A DNA stretch of 64,000 nucleotides from Prevotella sp. (GCA_017623655.1 JAGAON010000006.1:1-64000), one strand, 5' to 3'. Shown: positions 35,318-44,588, counted from the first letter of the stretch. Translations and numbers: made by a program. The notes: generated by a model from the letters alone, not told the origin.

Positions 35318-35583
35318 TCCGCCATCTTTATCGAGACGGCTATTACTATGACTATTATCCCTTGGCGTTCCACCACTCCCTCGCCCATGAGGCCGCAGTA
35401 CATCATCACGCCCGCAATGCCTGTCAGCATGAAGAGTACGTTAAGCACTTGGCGGATATGGAATACAACGTTGCGCACCGGTTTGGGCCTTAGATGCCTT
35501 GACGGGCGCACCGCTATGCGTTCATGTCCCGCCTGTTCCTTTTCCCCGTCTGAGGTGCCGGGGCGTTTTGTCTCGTCTGTCAT
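35293..35583 (-). CDS. Small two-helix membrane protein
   Basis: 96 residues. A basic, soluble N-terminus (about 1-35) is followed by two membrane helices (about 44-66 and 72-90; VLNVLFMLTGIAGVMMYC and GIIVIVIAVSIKMAECML). No domain of known function. It overlaps the putative porin gene by 25 bp on the same strand and lies 49 bp after the DUF4468 gene, which supports it as real. A similar small gene before a porin is known from other Bacteroidales (general knowledge, not checked). Confidence 0.7.
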   Translation of the reverse strand: MTDETKRPGTSDGEKEQAGHERIAVRPSRHLRPKPVRNVVFHIRQVLNVLFMLTGIAGVMMYCGLMGEGVVERQGIIVIVIAVSIKMAECMLRFWK

Positions 35584-35632
35584 AATGTGCCGAATGAATG
35601 GTATGTATATCGGGATATATCGTGTTGCCGCG

Positions 35633-36316
35633 TCAGTTTGCGAGGTGTTCCTCTATCATTTTGAACACCTGGTCCTTCCGGTCAATCGTCTTTGTGCGGA
35701 ACTTGCGCACCCCGCCCTTCTGGAATCCGTCCTTGTTCTTGTTCAGGGCCTCGGCATCGCTTATCATATCCTCCGCCGGAAACGTTGTCCCTCCGCGGTC
35801 TTCCTCATAGAGGTAGCTCATGTTGCGCATGGTGACCACGCATCTGCCGTCGAAGCATCTCACGATAAGCTGGTAGTTGAACTTGGTGCGGTCAAGTGAC
35901 AAGGGCTTGTTCTCAAACACCAGCCACTCCTGTATGCTTGCGCCAATCTCGTGGTCCGCCTCGTTCACCACGGCCACATTGCTCAGTTCCGTCATTCCGT
36001 TGCTCTTGCAGAAGGCCTGCAAGAACGGCAGCATGGCGTCATATATCTGTTTCGCCGACTTGCCCGGCACATTGTACGAGCGGTCCCATTGTATCTTTCC
36101 GTTCACCTCCGGGCACGCTCCCGCAAGGTATTTCGCGTCGATGACCTTGTCCGCCTTGTTGCGGTCGAACAGTCCCCGCTTTTCCTTTTTCACAATCTTA
36201 CCGTCAGCCGTGACGGTGTATGACCCCTCTTGCGGCTTGGAATATTTGCCCGTCACCTGTGCATTGGCCGTCGCAAGAAATGCGGACAGTCCGAGAAGCA
36301 ATGTCAGTTTCTTCAT
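35633..36316 (-). CDS. DUF4468 domain-containing secreted protein
   Basis: 227 residues with a signal peptide (MKKLTLLLGLSAFLATANA). The DUF4468 domain covers about 75-175 (VPGKSAKQIYDAMLPFLQAFCK, then FNYQLIVRCFDGRCVVTMRNMSYLYEEDRG), a TBP-like fold of unknown function common in Bacteroidota. The C-terminus is charged (GVRKFRTKTIDRKDQVFKMIEEHL). Probably periplasmic. It is in a leftward run with the small membrane protein, putative porin and queC. Confidence 0.85.
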   Translation of the reverse strand: MKKLTLLLGLSAFLATANAQVTGKYSKPQEGSYTVTADGKIVKKEKRGLFDRNKADKVIDAKYLAGACPEVNGKIQWDRSYNVPGKSAKQIYDAMLPFLQAFCKSNGMTELSNVAVVNEADHEIGASIQEWLVFENKPLSLDRTKFNYQLIVRCFDGRCVVTMRNMSYLYEEDRGGTTFPAEDMISDAEALNKNKDGFQKGGVRKFRTKTIDRKDQVFKMIEEHLAN

Positions 36317-36367
36317 ATCGTTTTCGTTTTTAGGTTTGTAATCATTGTGTCATGGCGCGGCATGAAG

Positions 36368-36514
36368 TCACGCAAGGTAGTGGAAGTAGAGATAGGCGAG
36401 AACCGCCACGAGCGCTATCGTCACCGCGGAGCGTACCAGACAGCCCACGAAACGCTTTATCAACACCACCGCTATTATTATGGCTATTATACCTATTATA
36501 TATTGTGTCATCAT
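36368..36514 (-). CDS. Micro-protein with two membrane helices
   Basis: About 48 residues from the ATG pair at 36514/36511. Nearly the whole chain is hydrophobic: a helix at about 5-20 (IIGIIAIIIAVVLI) and another at about 28-46 (SAVTIALVAVLAYLYF), joined by KRFVGCLVR. The frame is open further upstream but those codons read through a repeat, so the start at 36514 is preferred. No family assigned. It lies 51 bp before the DUF4468 gene on the same strand. Confidence 0.55.
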   Translation of the reverse strand: MMTQYIIGIIAIIIAVVLIKRFVGCLVRSAVTIALVAVLAYLYFHYLA

Positions 36515-36558
36515 CGTTATTCCATCATGTGTTCCGGCCTTCGGTTCCGCCCCTTCCG

Positions 36559-36643
36559 CAATCAGCACCTGATTACCGCGCAATCAGCACCTGATTGCAG
36601 TGTAAACAGCACCTGATTACCTTGTAATCAGCACCCTTTTACC
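36559..36643. repeat. AATCAGCACC-type palindromic repeat cluster
   Basis: Four units (AATCAGCACCTGATTACC, AATCAGCACCTGATTGC, AACAGCACCTGATTACC, AATCAGCACCCTTTTACC) between the pseudouridine synthase gene and the micro-protein. Confidence 0.9.
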
Positions 36644-36678
36644 GGACGTTTGTCTTTCAGCCGTCCGCAAGGTCGTTT

Positions 36679-37575
36679 CTAAATCCTCTTGTCCTTGTTG
36701 ATTACCTCCTTGAACTTGGGCGGAATCAAGGTGGAGAACTCCATGGGCTTGCGTGTGACGGGGTGGCGGAAGCAGAGCATATATGCGTGCAGGCACAGGC
36801 GGTGGAGCGGGTTGTCGCCATTGCCGTACTTCACGTCTCCGCACACGGGATGCCCCATGTCGGCGGAATGCACGCGTATCTGGTTCTTGCGTCCGGTCTC
36901 CAGCCTGTACTCGACAAGCGAGTGTTTCGTGGAAAGGTCAAGCACACTGAAATGCGTGACGGCATATTTACCGCCGTTATCGACCGGCGAGGAGTACGTC
37001 ACGTATGCGCTGTTGTCTTTCAGCCAGTTGGCTATGGTGCCGGACTGCTCTTCCATTTCCCCGCTGACAAGCGCCACATAGCGGCGGTCATAGACTATGT
37101 CGTGCCACTCATGTTCCAGTATCTGCTCCGTCTCCATGTCCTTGGCGTATATCATAAGCCCGCTGGTGTCACGGTCAAGACGGTGTACCACGTGTGCGCG
37201 GCACCTCTGGCGCGTGCGCTGGAAGTAGTCGTCAAGCACTTTCTTGACGTTAAGCGAGGAATGTCCGGCCGCCATCGAGAGGATGCCCGGCTTCTTGTCT
37301 ATCACTATCAGGTACTGGTCCTCATAGACTATGCTGGCATAACGGCTCTTGAACGTGTCGTTGCGCTTGGAGTTGCTGACGCTGACACGACTGCCGGGAG
37401 TGAGGGGATAGTCGTATTGTGTCACGACCTTGCCGTTGACTTTTATCCCACGCCCGCGCAACGTGTCCTTAATCTTGTTGCGGGAGCCCGGCAGTGTGGC
37501 CAGAAGGTACTCCAAAAGTTGGGTTTCCCGGTCGCAGACGTATTGCTTGTATTCTTTCAGTTTCGGGTTATACAT
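36679..37575 (-). CDS. RluA-family pseudouridine synthase
   Basis: 298 residues. An N-terminal S4 RNA-binding domain (about 16-66, LLEYLLATLPGSRNKIKDTLRGRGIKVNG) precedes the synthase domain with the catalytic Asp134 in HRLDRDTSGLMIY, the KKPGILSM strand and the late RLETGRKNQIRVHSADMGHPVCGD motif. It converts uridine to pseudouridine in rRNA or tRNA; RluC/RluD-type specificity cannot be told from sequence alone. It begins 9 bp after the pyruvate kinase stop codon, so the two are probably in one transcript. Confidence 0.93.
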   Translation of the reverse strand: MYNPKLKEYKQYVCDRETQLLEYLLATLPGSRNKIKDTLRGRGIKVNGKVVTQYDYPLTPGSRVSVSNSKRNDTFKSRYASIVYEDQYLIVIDKKPGILSMAAGHSSLNVKKVLDDYFQRTRQRCRAHVVHRLDRDTSGLMIYAKDMETEQILEHEWHDIVYDRRYVALVSGEMEEQSGTIANWLKDNSAYVTYSSPVDNGGKYAVTHFSVLDLSTKHSLVEYRLETGRKNQIRVHSADMGHPVCGDVKYGNGDNPLHRLCLHAYMLCFRHPVTRKPMEFSTLIPPKFKEVINKDKRI

Positions 37576-37584
37576 GATGATATA

Positions 37585-39027
37585 CTATTTCTCGTAAGTG
37601 TTGAACACCTCGCTGACGGTGTTCACCTCAAGCATGGAGACGCCGGCGGTCTTGTCAGACACGCCGATATTCATGTGTCCGGAGAGGTATGTCACCTTGT
37701 CGTCCATCGCCACCATGCCCATGTTATGGAGCTTGCGCACGGTGTGGTAAAACATCTTCTCCAGCTCGTCCTGCTTCGGATATGTGGCAAGTACGCCGTA
37801 AGAGAGGGCGAGCCAACGCTGCAGCTTGTCGTGCTTGCATATAGCCACCACCGGATTCGGCCCGCGATAGGCGGCAAGGGTGCGTGCGTCATGCCCGTTG
37901 CCGGAGTCTGTCAGTATGCACTTGACGCCTAATTTCGACGTGGTCTCTATGGCAGCCTTGCAGAGGAAGTCGCGAAGGTTGGTGTCGGCACCGTCAACGT
38001 CAACCTTGTACGAATACAGTCCGCGGTCGGCCTCAGCCTGCTCCGCAACGCGAGCCATGGTGCGCACGGCCTCCACGGGGTACGCACCGCTGGCCGTTTC
38101 GCCGGAAAGCATGAGCGCGTCGGTATTGTTGAACACCGCCGTGGCAATGTCACTGACCTCCGCACGGGTCGGGCGGGGATTCTTTATCATGGTGTGCAGC
38201 ATCTGGGTAGCAACGATGACGGGCTGCTTGCGGAACACGCATTTCTTGATAATCATACGCTGTATTCCCGGAATCTTCTCAGCTGGAATCTCTATTCCGA
38301 GGTCGCCGCGGGCAACCATGATGCCATAACAGTGGTCGAGAATCTCGTCAATGTTATCCACACCCTCCTGATTTTCAATCTTGGCGATTATCTTTATGTC
38401 GGAGTTATGTTCGTCAAGAATCTGCTGGACGGCCATAAGGTCCTCCTTCGACCGTACAAAAGAGTGGGCGATGAAGTCTATGTCCTCCTCTATTGCCAGC
38501 AGGATGTTACGCTTGTCCTTTTCCGTCAGCGCAGGAAGGTCTATGTGTTCGCCCGGCACGTTGACGCTCTTGTGGGAGCCGAGGACACCGTCGTTCATCA
38601 CTTCCGCGATGATTTTCTCACCGTCGTTAGCCACCACCTGCATATCGAGTTCGCCGTCGTCAAACAGCACGTCGTCGCCGACTTTCACGTCATTGACAAA
38701 CTGCGGGTATGACATACACACCACATCGTGAGACGTATCATGGCCCGGGTCGCCGACAATGGTGACTTTCTCGCCGGCCTTGTAGCTGATGGGCTTTTCC
38801 GTTCCGGTCGTCCTGACCTCGGGGCCCTTGGTATCTATAAGTATTCCCAGATGCGGAGACACCGCCCTTACGTTACGGATAATCTTGCGAAGGCCGTCGG
38901 GAGTGGCGTGGGCTGTATTCATTCGTATGACGTTCACGCCCGCTTCATAAAGTTCTTTGATAAAATCAACCTCGCACCTGAGGTCACTTACAGAGGCTAC
39001 AATCTTGGTCTGTTTCATAAATTTCAA
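37585..39027 (-). CDS. pyk: Pyruvate kinase
   Basis: 480 residues. The core begins KQTKIVASVSDLRCEVDFI and keeps substrate-site motifs NVIRMNTAHA, IDTKGPEVR, the metal-binding Glu/Asp in KIENQEGVDNIDEI and MVARGDLGIEIP, and the MLSGETASGAYPVEAV motif before the C-terminal allosteric domain (about 355-480). It turns phosphoenolpyruvate and ADP into pyruvate and ATP in glycolysis. Length is normal. First gene of a leftward pair with the pseudouridine synthase. Confidence 0.95.
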   Translation of the reverse strand: MKFMKQTKIVASVSDLRCEVDFIKELYEAGVNVIRMNTAHATPDGLRKIIRNVRAVSPHLGILIDTKGPEVRTTGTEKPISYKAGEKVTIVGDPGHDTSHDVVCMSYPQFVNDVKVGDDVLFDDGELDMQVVANDGEKIIAEVMNDGVLGSHKSVNVPGEHIDLPALTEKDKRNILLAIEEDIDFIAHSFVRSKEDLMAVQQILDEHNSDIKIIAKIENQEGVDNIDEILDHCYGIMVARGDLGIEIPAEKIPGIQRMIIKKCVFRKQPVIVATQMLHTMIKNPRPTRAEVSDIATAVFNNTDALMLSGETASGAYPVEAVRTMARVAEQAEADRGLYSYKVDVDGADTNLRDFLCKAAIETTSKLGVKCILTDSGNGHDARTLAAYRGPNPVVAICKHDKLQRWLALSYGVLATYPKQDELEKMFYHTVRKLHNMGMVAMDDKVTYLSGHMNIGVSDKTAGVSMLEVNTVSEVFNTYEK

Positions 39028-39150
39028 TGATGTGTTGCGTATTAACGGCGTGACGCACCACGAATTCTATTATGGTTTCCGCCCGCCTGCTGATGCACTC
39101 CGCCGCTCGATAGGCGGAAACACCTGCCTTATTTACATACAAATAACGTG

Positions 39151-39158
39151 CAAATTTA
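39151..39158 (-). promoter_or_regulatory. -7 box for pyk
   Basis: The complement reads TAAATTTG (TAnnTTTG), about 125 bases before the pyk start. No well-spaced -33 element. Confidence 0.45.
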
Positions 39159-39239
39159 CGATTTTTCCGCCAAAGAGCCAAACAAAACGCGGAAATAAGG
39201 GAATATTTTTATAAAAGAACCATATTTTTTTTGAATTGT

Positions 39240-39270
39240 TTTGTTTTTCCAAATATTAATCGTACTTTTG
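39240..39270 (+). promoter_or_regulatory. Promoter of the rseC-rnf operon
   Basis: TTTG at 39240-39243, 19 bases, TACTTTTG at 39263-39270: a full Bacteroidota promoter match. It is followed by a small palindrome (CATTGCAATGTGGACATTGCAA), 83 bases before the first gene. Confidence 0.75.
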
Positions 39271-39352
39271 CATTGCAATGTGGACATTGCAATTAAGCGA
39301 TTCATTACTGACGGCACAAACCGACCTTATACAGCCTTAAACGAAACATACT

Positions 39353-39772
39353 ATGGGCAATAGCATATCGCATCCTGGCATCATTGACAGCATCTCCGGC
39401 GAGATGGTGAGAGTGCGTATAACCCAAAGTAGCGCGTGCAGCGCGTGCAAGGTCGCGTCATACTGTTCCTCCACCGAAAGCAAGGAGAAGCTGATTGACG
39501 TAAAATGCAGCGACGCATCACGTTTTGCCGTGGGGCAGAAAGTCACGGTAAGCACCGACACCGTGAACGGGACAAAGGCGGTAATACTGGCTTTCGCGAT
39601 ACCGGCCGTGCTGCTGATGGCCACGATAGCCGGGTGTATCTGCGCCGGATTGCCGGAAGCGCCGGCGGCCTTAATAGGCATAGGTGTACTCGTTCCTTAT
39701 TATCTCGGAATATATTTCATGAACGACACACTGACAAAAGAACTGACTTTCACGATAAGCAGTGAGGCGTAA
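39353..39772 (+). CDS. RseC/MucC-like membrane protein
   Basis: 139 residues of the SoxR-reducing-system/RseC family. An N-terminal domain has a four-cysteine cluster (SACSACKVASYCSS, about 23-36), followed by two membrane helices (about 76-100 and 104-122). In Bacteroidota this gene commonly leads the rnf operon (known context); the Cys cluster may bind a metal or iron-sulfur centre and help assemble or link electron transfer. It sits 129 bp before rnfB, and that gap shows nothing of note. Confidence 0.85.
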   Translation: MGNSISHPGIIDSISGEMVRVRITQSSACSACKVASYCSSTESKEKLIDVKCSDASRFAVGQKVTVSTDTVNGTKAVILAFAIPAVLLMATIAGCICAGLPEAPAALIGIGVLVPYYLGIYFMNDTLTKELTFTISSEA

Positions 39773-39901
39773 CCCATGCAAGCGGCCGAAAATCCGGGGA
39801 TGCGCACAACAGAGACAGAACCTAAACCAAAGCCGCAACGCGGCAAAAGACAGCGGAAAAACAAACAGATACTAACATAACTACAAACTAACAACAAAAT
39901 T

Positions 39902-40837
39902 ATGAGCTTTATTTTATCAGCAGTGTTAACCCTTGGCGTCATAGCCCTGATAGCAGCTGTTATCCTCTATGCCTGCTCCAAGAAGTTCGCTGTAAAGGAA
40001 GATCCACGCATCGGACAGGTGGCCGAGATTCTGCCGCAGGCTAATTGCGGCGGATGCGGATTCCCGGGATGCGCGGGAATGGCTGATGCACTCGTCAAGG
40101 GGGCGGATGCCGGTTCATTGGAAGGACTGAACTGCCCCGTAGGCGGTACAGAATTGATGGCCAAAGTGGCCGATTTGCTCGGCATGACAGTGGCGGAAAG
40201 CGCACCGACAGTGGCGGTGGTGAGATGTAACGGATGCTTCGCCCACAGGCCGCGTACCTGCACTTACGACGGTCTCATGACCTGTTCGGCAGTCAATGCC
40301 ACGGGTTCCGGCGAGACGGCATGCGGATATGGATGCCTCGGATGCGGCGACTGCGTGAAGGCATGTGCCTTTGACGCCATCCACATCAATCCCGAAACAG
40401 GCCTTCCGGAGGTAGATGAAGAGAAGTGTACGTCATGCGGTGCCTGCGTAAAAGCGTGCCCGAGAAACATCATCGAGATACGCCTGAAAGGCAAAGTGAT
40501 AAAGGAAAAGGCACGCAGGGTGTATGTTTCATGTGTCAACAAGGACAAGGGACCGGTGGCAAACAAGGTCTGCAAGGTCAGCTGCATAGCCTGCGGAAAG
40601 TGCCAGAAGGTATGCAAGTTCGACGCAATAACCATAGAAAACAATGTGGCGTACATCGACCCGGAGAAGTGCAAGGCCTGCGGTATGTGCGTAAGGGAAT
40701 GCCCCAAGAACGCGATACAGGCCACATGGGAACTGCCTGCGCCAAAGCCGAAAGCGGAAACAGCGCCGAAGACCGAGGCGAAAGCCGCGAAAGAGAACAA
40801 CGCCGGCAATGGTGTAACTATAAAGAAGGAGGCTTAA
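39902..40837 (+). CDS. rnfB: Rnf complex subunit RnfB (iron-sulfur protein)
   Basis: 311 residues. One N-terminal membrane helix (about 5-27) anchors it. The 4Fe-4S domain has CGGCGFPGC and later Cys (about 50-75). Several ferredoxin CxxCxxCxxxC sets follow, including CLGCGDCVKAC, CTSCGACVKAC, CIACGKCQKVC and CKACGMCVREC (about 145-280). A charged Ala/Lys-rich tail ends the chain. RnfB takes electrons from ferredoxin on the cytoplasmic side. Its stop is 3 bp before the start of rnfC. Confidence 0.96.
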   Translation: MSFILSAVLTLGVIALIAAVILYACSKKFAVKEDPRIGQVAEILPQANCGGCGFPGCAGMADALVKGADAGSLEGLNCPVGGTELMAKVADLLGMTVAESAPTVAVVRCNGCFAHRPRTCTYDGLMTCSAVNATGSGETACGYGCLGCGDCVKACAFDAIHINPETGLPEVDEEKCTSCGACVKACPRNIIEIRLKGKVIKEKARRVYVSCVNKDKGPVANKVCKVSCIACGKCQKVCKFDAITIENNVAYIDPEKCKACGMCVRECPKNAIQATWELPAPKPKAETAPKTEAKAAKENNAGNGVTIKKEA

Positions 40838-40840
40838 CAC

Positions 40841-42193
40841 ATGAAGACACGTACATTCAGAATAGGCGGAATACACCCCGCGGAAAACAAACTGAGCAAC
40901 GATGCCGTAACACAACCCGCCCCATTGCCGAAGCAGGCGGTGTTCCCCATGGGACAACATATAGGCGCTCCCGCCAAGCCAATCGTGAAAAAAGGCGACA
41001 AGGTGAAGGTAGGAACAATGATAGCGGAGGCCGGCGGCTTCGTCAGCGCACCGGTACACTCGTCCGTTTCGGGCACGGTGTTCAAGGTAGATAACGCCAT
41101 TGACGCGTCAGGATATATGCGTCCGGCCGTGATAATCAACGTGGAAGGCGACGAATGGGAAGAGACCATCGACCGTTCCGATAAGTTGGAAAGGCTGGAA
41201 GACCATCCGGAACTGACACCGGAGGAGATAGTCAGGCGTGTGAAAGCGGCCGGTGTGGTCGGCATGGGCGGCGCTTGCTTCCCTACACACGTCAAGCTCT
41301 GCCCGCCACCGGGCACCACTCCTGAATGCGTAATAATCAACGGAGTGGAGTGTGAGCCGTATATCACGTCCGATTTCCGCCTCATGATGGAGAAGTCCGA
41401 CGAACTGATAGAAGGCGTAAAGATACTCATGGCTGCGGTAAAGGTGCGCAAAGGCTACATCGGCATAGAGGACAATAAGCCCGAAGCCATAGAGTTGCTG
41501 ACGAAAAAGTTGGAGAACAACAGCGAGATAGAGGTGGTTCCATTGCAGAAGAAATACCCGCAAGGCGGCGAGAAGCAACTGATTGACGCTGTAATCCGCC
41601 GTCAGGTGCCGGCTCCTCCCGCAATACCTATCAATGTAGGAGCCATCGTCCAGAACGCAGGCACGGCTGTCGCCGTATATGAAGCGGTAATGAAACGCAA
41701 GCCGTTGTTTGAGCGTTACACTACGGTGACAGGCAAACAACTCGCAAAACCGGGCAACTACCTTGTGCGAATGGGCACGTCTTTCGGCGAGCTCATAGAC
41801 CTTTGCGGCGGTCTTCCGGACGGAGACAACAAGATACTTGCCGGCGGTCCCATGATGGGTAAGGCCGTAAACTCGCTCAATGTGCCCGTGGGTAAGGGAC
41901 AAAACTCAGTCACCATACTCACTGATGAGGACGCACACCGCAAGACTCCGCAGCCCTGCATACGCTGTGCGAAATGCGTCAGCGTATGTCCCATGGGTCT
42001 TGAGCCGTTCCTTCTCGCCTCTGGCAGCGCGTTGAAGAAATGGGATCTCATGGAACAGGCGATGATAACTTCATGTATAGAGTGCGGCTCATGCCAATAC
42101 ACCTGCCCCGCTCACCGTCCGATGCTCGACAACATACGTTACGGCAAGCAGACAGTCATGGGCATAATACGTGGAAGAGCCGCCAAGAAATAG
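40841..42193 (+). CDS. rnfC: Rnf complex subunit RnfC
   Basis: 450 residues. An N-terminal barrel-sandwich domain is followed by the FMN/NADH-binding part (GVVGMGGACFPTHVKL and INGVECEPYIT, about 142-180), a SLBB-like region, and two 4Fe-4S sites near the C-terminus (CIRCAKCVSVCPMGLEP and CIECGSCQYTCPAHRPM, about 375-425). It carries electrons to NAD. Cytoplasmic, membrane-associated. Overall length equals that of bacterial RnfC without the long Ala-rich tail of E. coli RsxC. Confidence 0.96.
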   Translation: MKTRTFRIGGIHPAENKLSNDAVTQPAPLPKQAVFPMGQHIGAPAKPIVKKGDKVKVGTMIAEAGGFVSAPVHSSVSGTVFKVDNAIDASGYMRPAVIINVEGDEWEETIDRSDKLERLEDHPELTPEEIVRRVKAAGVVGMGGACFPTHVKLCPPPGTTPECVIINGVECEPYITSDFRLMMEKSDELIEGVKILMAAVKVRKGYIGIEDNKPEAIELLTKKLENNSEIEVVPLQKKYPQGGEKQLIDAVIRRQVPAPPAIPINVGAIVQNAGTAVAVYEAVMKRKPLFERYTTVTGKQLAKPGNYLVRMGTSFGELIDLCGGLPDGDNKILAGGPMMGKAVNSLNVPVGKGQNSVTILTDEDAHRKTPQPCIRCAKCVSVCPMGLEPFLLASGSALKKWDLMEQAMITSCIECGSCQYTCPAHRPMLDNIRYGKQTVMGIIRGRAAKK

Positions 42194-42321
42194 CTTTTTC
42201 AAAGGATGGTTTTGGGTTAAGGGGCGTTGGTTTAAGGTCAGATACCACAAGCCAACGATACAAAAAGACAAGCCCGTAAGACCCACAACCATAAACCAAA
42301 AACCATAAACCTCAAAACAAC
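42194..42321 (+). other. Spacer inside the rnf operon
   Basis: A 128-bp gap splits rnfC from rnfD, while all other gaps after rnfB are 3-24 bp. It is purine/pyrimidine-biased with short direct repeats (CATAAACCAAAAACCATAAACC) and loosely paired GGGTTAAGG/GTTTAAGG stretches. No ORF or terminator is seen. It looks like a dispersed repeat inserted in the operon. Confidence 0.5.
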
Positions 42322-43317
42322 ATGTCAAACTTAGTAGTTTCTCTTTCACCCCATGCCCACGGCACTGACTCTGTGGAGAAGAACATGTACGGTGTAGTGA
42401 TAGCCCTTTTGCCGGCACTTCTCGCCTCATTCTACTTCTTCGGACTCGGCTCTCTCATCGTATGTCTCGTGAGCGTGGCAGCCTGTCTCTTCTTTGAGTG
42501 GGCTATATGCAAGGCTTTCCTCAACCGGACGCCGTCGCTGCTTGACGGCTCCGCCCTCGTGACGGGCCTGCTTCTCGGCATGAACCTGCCGTCAAACTTC
42601 CCGCTGTGGATGATTATCGTCGGTGCGCTGATAGCCATCGGCGTAGGCAAAATGACATTCGGCGGACTGGGGCAAAACCCGTTCAACCCCGCCCTCGTCG
42701 GCAGATGCTTCCTCCTTGTCAGCTTTCCTACGGCCATGACATCATGGCCTGTCGAGGGACAATGGGCAGCTTACACCGACGCAGAGACCGGCGCCACACC
42801 GCTTGCGCTTATGAAACAGGCGATAAAAGGTGACACCGACGCCCTTAACCAACTGCCGTCCGCATGGGATATGTTCCTCGGAAACGTCACGACCGGTGCC
42901 GGAACGATAGGCGAGATATGCGCTCTTGCACTGCTCCTCGGCCTCGCATACATGCTATGGAAGAAGATAATAACATGGCACATACCGGTAAGCATCATCG
43001 GGACAGTATTTGTTCTCTCCGCGCTTCTGTGGCTGTCAGACGGCAAAACATACGCAGACCCGTTCCAAGTAATATTCGCCGGCGGCCTGATGCTCGGCGC
43101 AATCTTCATGGCAACAGACTATGTCACCTCGCCAATGAACCACAAGGGACAGCTGGTCTATGGCATCTCCATCGGCGTTCTCACCGTCATCATCCGCAAC
43201 TGGGGCGCCTATCCGGAGGGAATGTCGTTCGCCATACTCATCATGAACGCCTTTACACCACTTATAAATATGTATATCAAGCCAAAGCGTTTCGGCGAAG
43301 TGCCGGCTAAAAAATAA
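42322..43317 (+). CDS. rnfD: Rnf complex subunit RnfD
   Basis: 331 residues with about eight to ten membrane helices. The FMN-attachment motif appears as TGATPLALM (about 155-163), where the Thr carries covalent FMN; further signatures are GLGQNPFNPALVGRCFLL and the TDYVTSPMNHKGQLVYG loop. RnfD is an inner-membrane core subunit that moves electrons and helps pump Na+ or H+. Starts after the 128-bp spacer. Confidence 0.95.
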   Translation: MSNLVVSLSPHAHGTDSVEKNMYGVVIALLPALLASFYFFGLGSLIVCLVSVAACLFFEWAICKAFLNRTPSLLDGSALVTGLLLGMNLPSNFPLWMIIVGALIAIGVGKMTFGGLGQNPFNPALVGRCFLLVSFPTAMTSWPVEGQWAAYTDAETGATPLALMKQAIKGDTDALNQLPSAWDMFLGNVTTGAGTIGEICALALLLGLAYMLWKKIITWHIPVSIIGTVFVLSALLWLSDGKTYADPFQVIFAGGLMLGAIFMATDYVTSPMNHKGQLVYGISIGVLTVIIRNWGAYPEGMSFAILIMNAFTPLINMYIKPKRFGEVPAKK

Positions 43318-43333
43318 TAAGGAGGTCACGGAC

Positions 43334-43975
43334 ATGGACAAAATAAAATCAAATCTTCAGAACATGGTGCTCGTCCTCACAGGCTCGGCACTAATCTGCG
43401 GCGGTCTCCTCGCATATATGAACAACCTCACCAAGCCCACCATCGACGCGCAAGCGGAGAAAGCCCTCAACGAAGGCATCGCGGTAGTGCTTGGCGGTAA
43501 CGCCGGAGAAAGGCTCGCGGAACCGGAGACCGTCACCCGCACCATAGACGGAAAGGAACAGACGTTCACGGTATATAAGATGCAAAACGGCACCGCGGTG
43601 CAGTCAACAGACCCCAATGGCTTTGGCGGCAACCTGAAAGTGCTTGTCGGTTTCAACGCCGCCGGCGACATCCTCGGCTACACAGTGCTTGAACACGCGG
43701 AGACACCGGGACTTGGTGCAAAAGCCGGCGACTGGTTCCAGAAGGGGCAGCCGGGCTGCATCATAGGGCTGAACCCCGGCAAGGCCAACCTGACCGTAAG
43801 CAAGGACGGAGGCGACATCGACGCCATCACCGCGTCAACCATAACCTCCCGCTCGTTCCTGCGTGCCGTACAGCAGGCTTACAAGACCTTCTCGGACAGC
43901 TATGACGGGCAGACCGGAGCCACAACGCAGCATAAATGCGGCAACAACGAGACAGAAAACGAACAAGAACAGTAA
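43334..43975 (+). CDS. rnfG: Rnf complex subunit RnfG
   Basis: 213 residues. One N-terminal helix (about 10-30) precedes a periplasmic FMN-binding domain. The flavin-attachment motif, usually S/T-GAT-x-T/S, reads ITASTITSR (about 169-177), a mild variant with Ser in place of Ala before the Thr. Conserved GFNAAGDILGYTVLEHAETPGLGAK is present. It shuttles electrons on the periplasmic face. An AAGGAGG stretch lies before the start. Confidence 0.94.
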   Translation: MDKIKSNLQNMVLVLTGSALICGGLLAYMNNLTKPTIDAQAEKALNEGIAVVLGGNAGERLAEPETVTRTIDGKEQTFTVYKMQNGTAVQSTDPNGFGGNLKVLVGFNAAGDILGYTVLEHAETPGLGAKAGDWFQKGQPGCIIGLNPGKANLTVSKDGGDIDAITASTITSRSFLRAVQQAYKTFSDSYDGQTGATTQHKCGNNETENEQEQ

Positions 43976-43999
43976 TCAACCAAAGGAGAACCCAATAAT

Positions 44000-44584
44000 A
44001 TGTCAAAACTCGGATTAATTCTCAACGGCATCATAAAGGAAAACCCGACCTTTGTACTGATGCTCGGCATGTGTCCAACCCTCGCCACTACCACAAGCGC
44101 GATGAACGGTATGATGATGGGACTCGCCACCATGGTGGTGCTGATATTCTCAAACATCATCATCTCCTGCATCAAGAACATCACCCCGGACATGGTACAC
44201 ATACCCGTATATATAGTCGTGATAGCCACGCTCGTGACCATAGTACAGTTCATTCTCGCCGCATACGCGCCGGAAGTGAACAAGTCTCTCGGCCTGTTCA
44301 TACCCCTTATCGTGGTCAACTGCATAATCCTCGGCCGCGCTGAATCCTTCGCCGGCAAGAACAACCCGTTCGACTCTGCCCTCGACGGCATAGGCATCGG
44401 CCTCGGATTCACCATCGGCCTCACGCTGCTCGGCATCGCCCGTGAGCTGCTCGGCAACGGAACCGTCTTCGGACTGGGCGTCATCCCTGAAGATTTCAGT
44501 ATGCTAATCTTCATACTCCCTCCCGGAGCGTTCCTCACACTGGGCTACATCATCGCAATAATAAACCGTTTCAAGAAGGCATAA
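44000..44584 (+). CDS. rnfE: Rnf complex subunit RnfE
   Basis: 194 residues with six membrane helices. The family start GIIKENPTFVLMLGMCPTLATT (about 9-30, with its Cys) and IPLIVVNCIILGRAESFA (about 105-122) are conserved. RnfE and RnfA form an inverted membrane pair that carries a 2Fe-2S centre and takes part in ion movement (known). Start 24 bp after rnfG with GGAG upstream. Confidence 0.95.
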   Translation: MSKLGLILNGIIKENPTFVLMLGMCPTLATTTSAMNGMMMGLATMVVLIFSNIIISCIKNITPDMVHIPVYIVVIATLVTIVQFILAAYAPEVNKSLGLFIPLIVVNCIILGRAESFAGKNNPFDSALDGIGIGLGFTIGLTLLGIARELLGNGTVFGLGVIPEDFSMLIFILPPGAFLTLGYIIAIINRFKKA

Positions 44585-44588
44585 ACTT

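Noticed and set aside
36763-37932. 389-codon plus-strand open frame across the pseudouridine synthase and pyk genes
   Set aside because: It spans two clearly identified genes on the other strand and has no recognisable domain.
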